In this document: positions 6,009-6,774 of the stretch, one piece after another | How the letters are laid out: each line of letters begins with the position of its first letter | Numbering within the stretch: the stretch's first letter is position 1 | Source of the DNA: Litorivivens sp041619575 | GTDB lineage: Bacteria; Pseudomonadota; Gammaproteobacteria; Pseudomonadales; Spongiibacteraceae | DNA length: 6,774 nucleotides | NCBI GenBank assembly: GCA_041619575.1 | Contig: JBFKDP010000226.1 | Coordinates: 1 to 6,774, forward strand | Direction: 5' to 3' | Notes under the pieces: model-generated | Databases searched by the model: none | Told to the model about the DNA's origin: nothing | What the model saw: the letters and a program-made list of their open reading frames with translations, nothing else | Program-made: the position numbers and the translations under genes

Positions 6009-6052
6009 GCCGATTTCGAGCTATTCGTCGAGCAAGACCAACCGCCACCCTG

Positions 6053-6652
6053 TCAATGTGAATGACGCCCCGGAGGGAAGTGACTCATGACGTTACCCAC
6101 GGTATCCACAATGAACAGGCGTCGCTGCTCAGGCGTCTCCATATAAGGCATACGACGCTCGGAGATACCGCGCCAAACCAGCTTTTTGCTCTGGGGCGAT
6201 ATCATGTCGACAATCAGGCGTCCTTCTTGATATTCCGTATGCCAATGATCGTGATTGATCCCACCGGGATAGTAAGCGTAGCGAGGGCTGCAGTGGCGGG
6301 GAAAACAGGGGTAGTAGCCAAAGTGGTCGTGAAAATCATAGACCTCAACCCGCGTCTCTATACCCATATGGAAGGTCAGCAGTATATCCGCTGATTGCTT
6401 GCCCGCTACCTTTGCAATTCCCTGCGATTGCATCTGAGACTCCAGGGCTTGGCGTATACGGTTACGCATAAGATCATTCGCGTGATGACTGGGCTCGACT
6501 GCTACGTCCGCATCAGGCTTGCCGGTATCCAGCCACGCATAGGTGCGCACTGAGGCAAAGGAAAATGAGGGGTCATAGTCTGTAGAGACCGGTGCCGAGG
6601 CACAGCCGATTAGGCTGACCGCACAGACAATCAGACTGACAATGCGAGGCAT
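6053..6652 (-). CDS. DUF4136-type outer-membrane lipoprotein with His/Tyr-rich segment
   Basis: This 199-residue protein starts MPRIVSLIVCAVSLIGC. It has a short basic N-terminus, a hydrophobic core and a lipobox L-I-G-C, with C17 as the lipidated residue and Ala at +2, which predicts the outer membrane. The mature part fits the DUF4136 pattern: YDPSFSFASVRTYAWL (residues 26-41), RNRIRQALESQMQSQG (63-78), SADILLTFHMG (87-97), EGRLIVDMISPQSKKLVWRGISE (143-165). DUF4136 proteins have no established function. Residues 105-141 hold H108, H110, H120, H134, H136 and H138, C116 and C121, and many Tyr and Pro; the C-terminus ends HSH. This could bind metal in the periplasm, with a C116-C121 disulfide, both inferred. 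An AAGGAG site 6 nt upstream fixes the start; a longer frame to 6724 would bury the signal peptide. It is probably a separate transcription unit from ffs-dnaX. Confidence 0.9.
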   Translation of the reverse strand: MPRIVSLIVCAVSLIGCASAPVSTDYDPSFSFASVRTYAWLDTGKPDADVAVEPSHHANDLMRNRIRQALESQMQSQGIAKVAGKQSADILLTFHMGIETRVEVYDFHDHFGYYPCFPRHCSPRYAYYPGGINHDHWHTEYQEGRLIVDMISPQSKKLVWRGISERRMPYMETPEQRRLFIVDTVGNVMSHFPPGRHSH

Positions 6653-6774
6653 GAAGCGCTCCTTACAGGGCAAAAGCCCAAACCACCATATCTGATAGGC
6701 ATTGTATTGGAGCGCCATGAACAACAGCTGAACAGGATGTCGGCAAAACTACCAACACCCTGCTCTCTTCAGCC
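6653..6774. other. Upstream region of the lipoprotein gene, no gene called
   Basis: This 122-bp stretch holds the lipoprotein leader. A 4-bp perfect stem GGGC-TTTT-GCCC occupies 6679-6668, 4 nt upstream of the ribosome site. TACAAT at 6706-6701 could be a -10 element but lacks a decent -35 at 16-18 nt. One minus-strand frame is open from the window edge to a TAA just before the ribosome site. It is too short and unlike any family I know to be called the tail of an upstream gene. Confidence 0.4.
6659..6664 (-). promoter_or_regulatory. Ribosome binding site that decides the lipoprotein start
   Basis: The minus strand reads AAGGAG with a 6-nt spacer to the ATG at 6652. The frame is open 24 codons further up to an ATG at 6724, but only the 6652 start gives a proper lipoprotein signal peptide and has this site. 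Confidence 0.85.

Noticed and set aside
6051..6056. Perfect TTGACA on the minus strand at the lipoprotein stop as a -35 box
   Set aside because: At 17 nt the -10 would be GCTCGA and at 18 nt CTCGAC, neither acceptable. The TTGAAA/GACAAT pair downstream fits better.
6653..6724. N-terminal extension of the lipoprotein to an ATG at 6724
   Set aside because: It would put 24 residues before the lipoprotein signal peptide, and AAGGAG fits only the 6652 start.
6665..6773. Minus-strand frame open from the window edge to a TAA just before the lipoprotein, as the tail of an upstream gene
   Set aside because: About 36 codons can be open by chance, the residues match no family I know, and the frame spans a leader hairpin.
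6737..6774. Plus-strand ATG at 6737 open to the window end, as a divergent gene
   Set aside because: Only 12 codons are visible and the nearest AGG directly touches the ATG; there is no support.

Overview
The window is a compact chromosomal housekeeping region from a gammaproteobacterium. All recognisable genes lie on the minus strand. The order ffs-dnaX-ybaB-recR-rnd-ycgL-ycgN, the close match of the YcgL and YcgN products to the enterobacterial families, and a tau/gamma-type dnaX with an A-AAA-AAG slip site all point to Gammaproteobacteria. As I recall, enterobacteria keep dnaX-ybaB-recR apart from rnd and ycgL-ycgN. The joined arrangement therefore suggests a non-enteric, perhaps marine, lineage (Pseudomonadales/Cellvibrionales-like). 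That placement is an inference, and the genus cannot be told from this sequence.

Reading in the direction of transcription (right to left): 6774-6653 is upstream sequence with no supported gene. 6652-6053 encodes a DUF4136-type outer-membrane lipoprotein with a His/Tyr-rich segment. 6008-5980 is a good sigma-70-like promoter, followed by a leader hairpin (5971-5952) and the 4.5S/SRP RNA gene ffs (5944-5832). 5737-3881 is dnaX, with a strong programmed -1 frameshift signal at 4595-4540 that should yield a roughly 389-residue gamma protein besides the 618-residue tau. A 93-bp spacer containing a perfect 16-bp palindrome precedes ybaB (3787-3467). recR, rnd, ycgL and ycgN follow with gaps of at most 2 bp or ATGA overlaps. 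After 44 bp comes an unrecognised small four-helix membrane protein (1022-627). After a further 122 bp, which hold a 14-bp tandem repeat, comes the N-terminal part of a MoxR-type AAA+ ATPase that runs off the window at base 1.

The set links protein targeting (SRP RNA), replication (clamp-loader tau/gamma), recombinational repair (RecR and its usual partner YbaB/EbfC), 3'-end RNA trimming (RNase D) and two conserved proteins of uncertain role (YcgL, YcgN). Tight overlaps from recR to ycgN imply translational coupling in one transcript. I saw no mobile elements, CRISPR arrays, tRNAs or phage genes. I did not find a convincing new multi-gene system. The items most worth a second look are the dnaX frameshift element, the ffs leader hairpin, the spacer palindrome, the unrecognised membrane protein between ycgN and the MoxR gene, and the His-rich lipoprotein.
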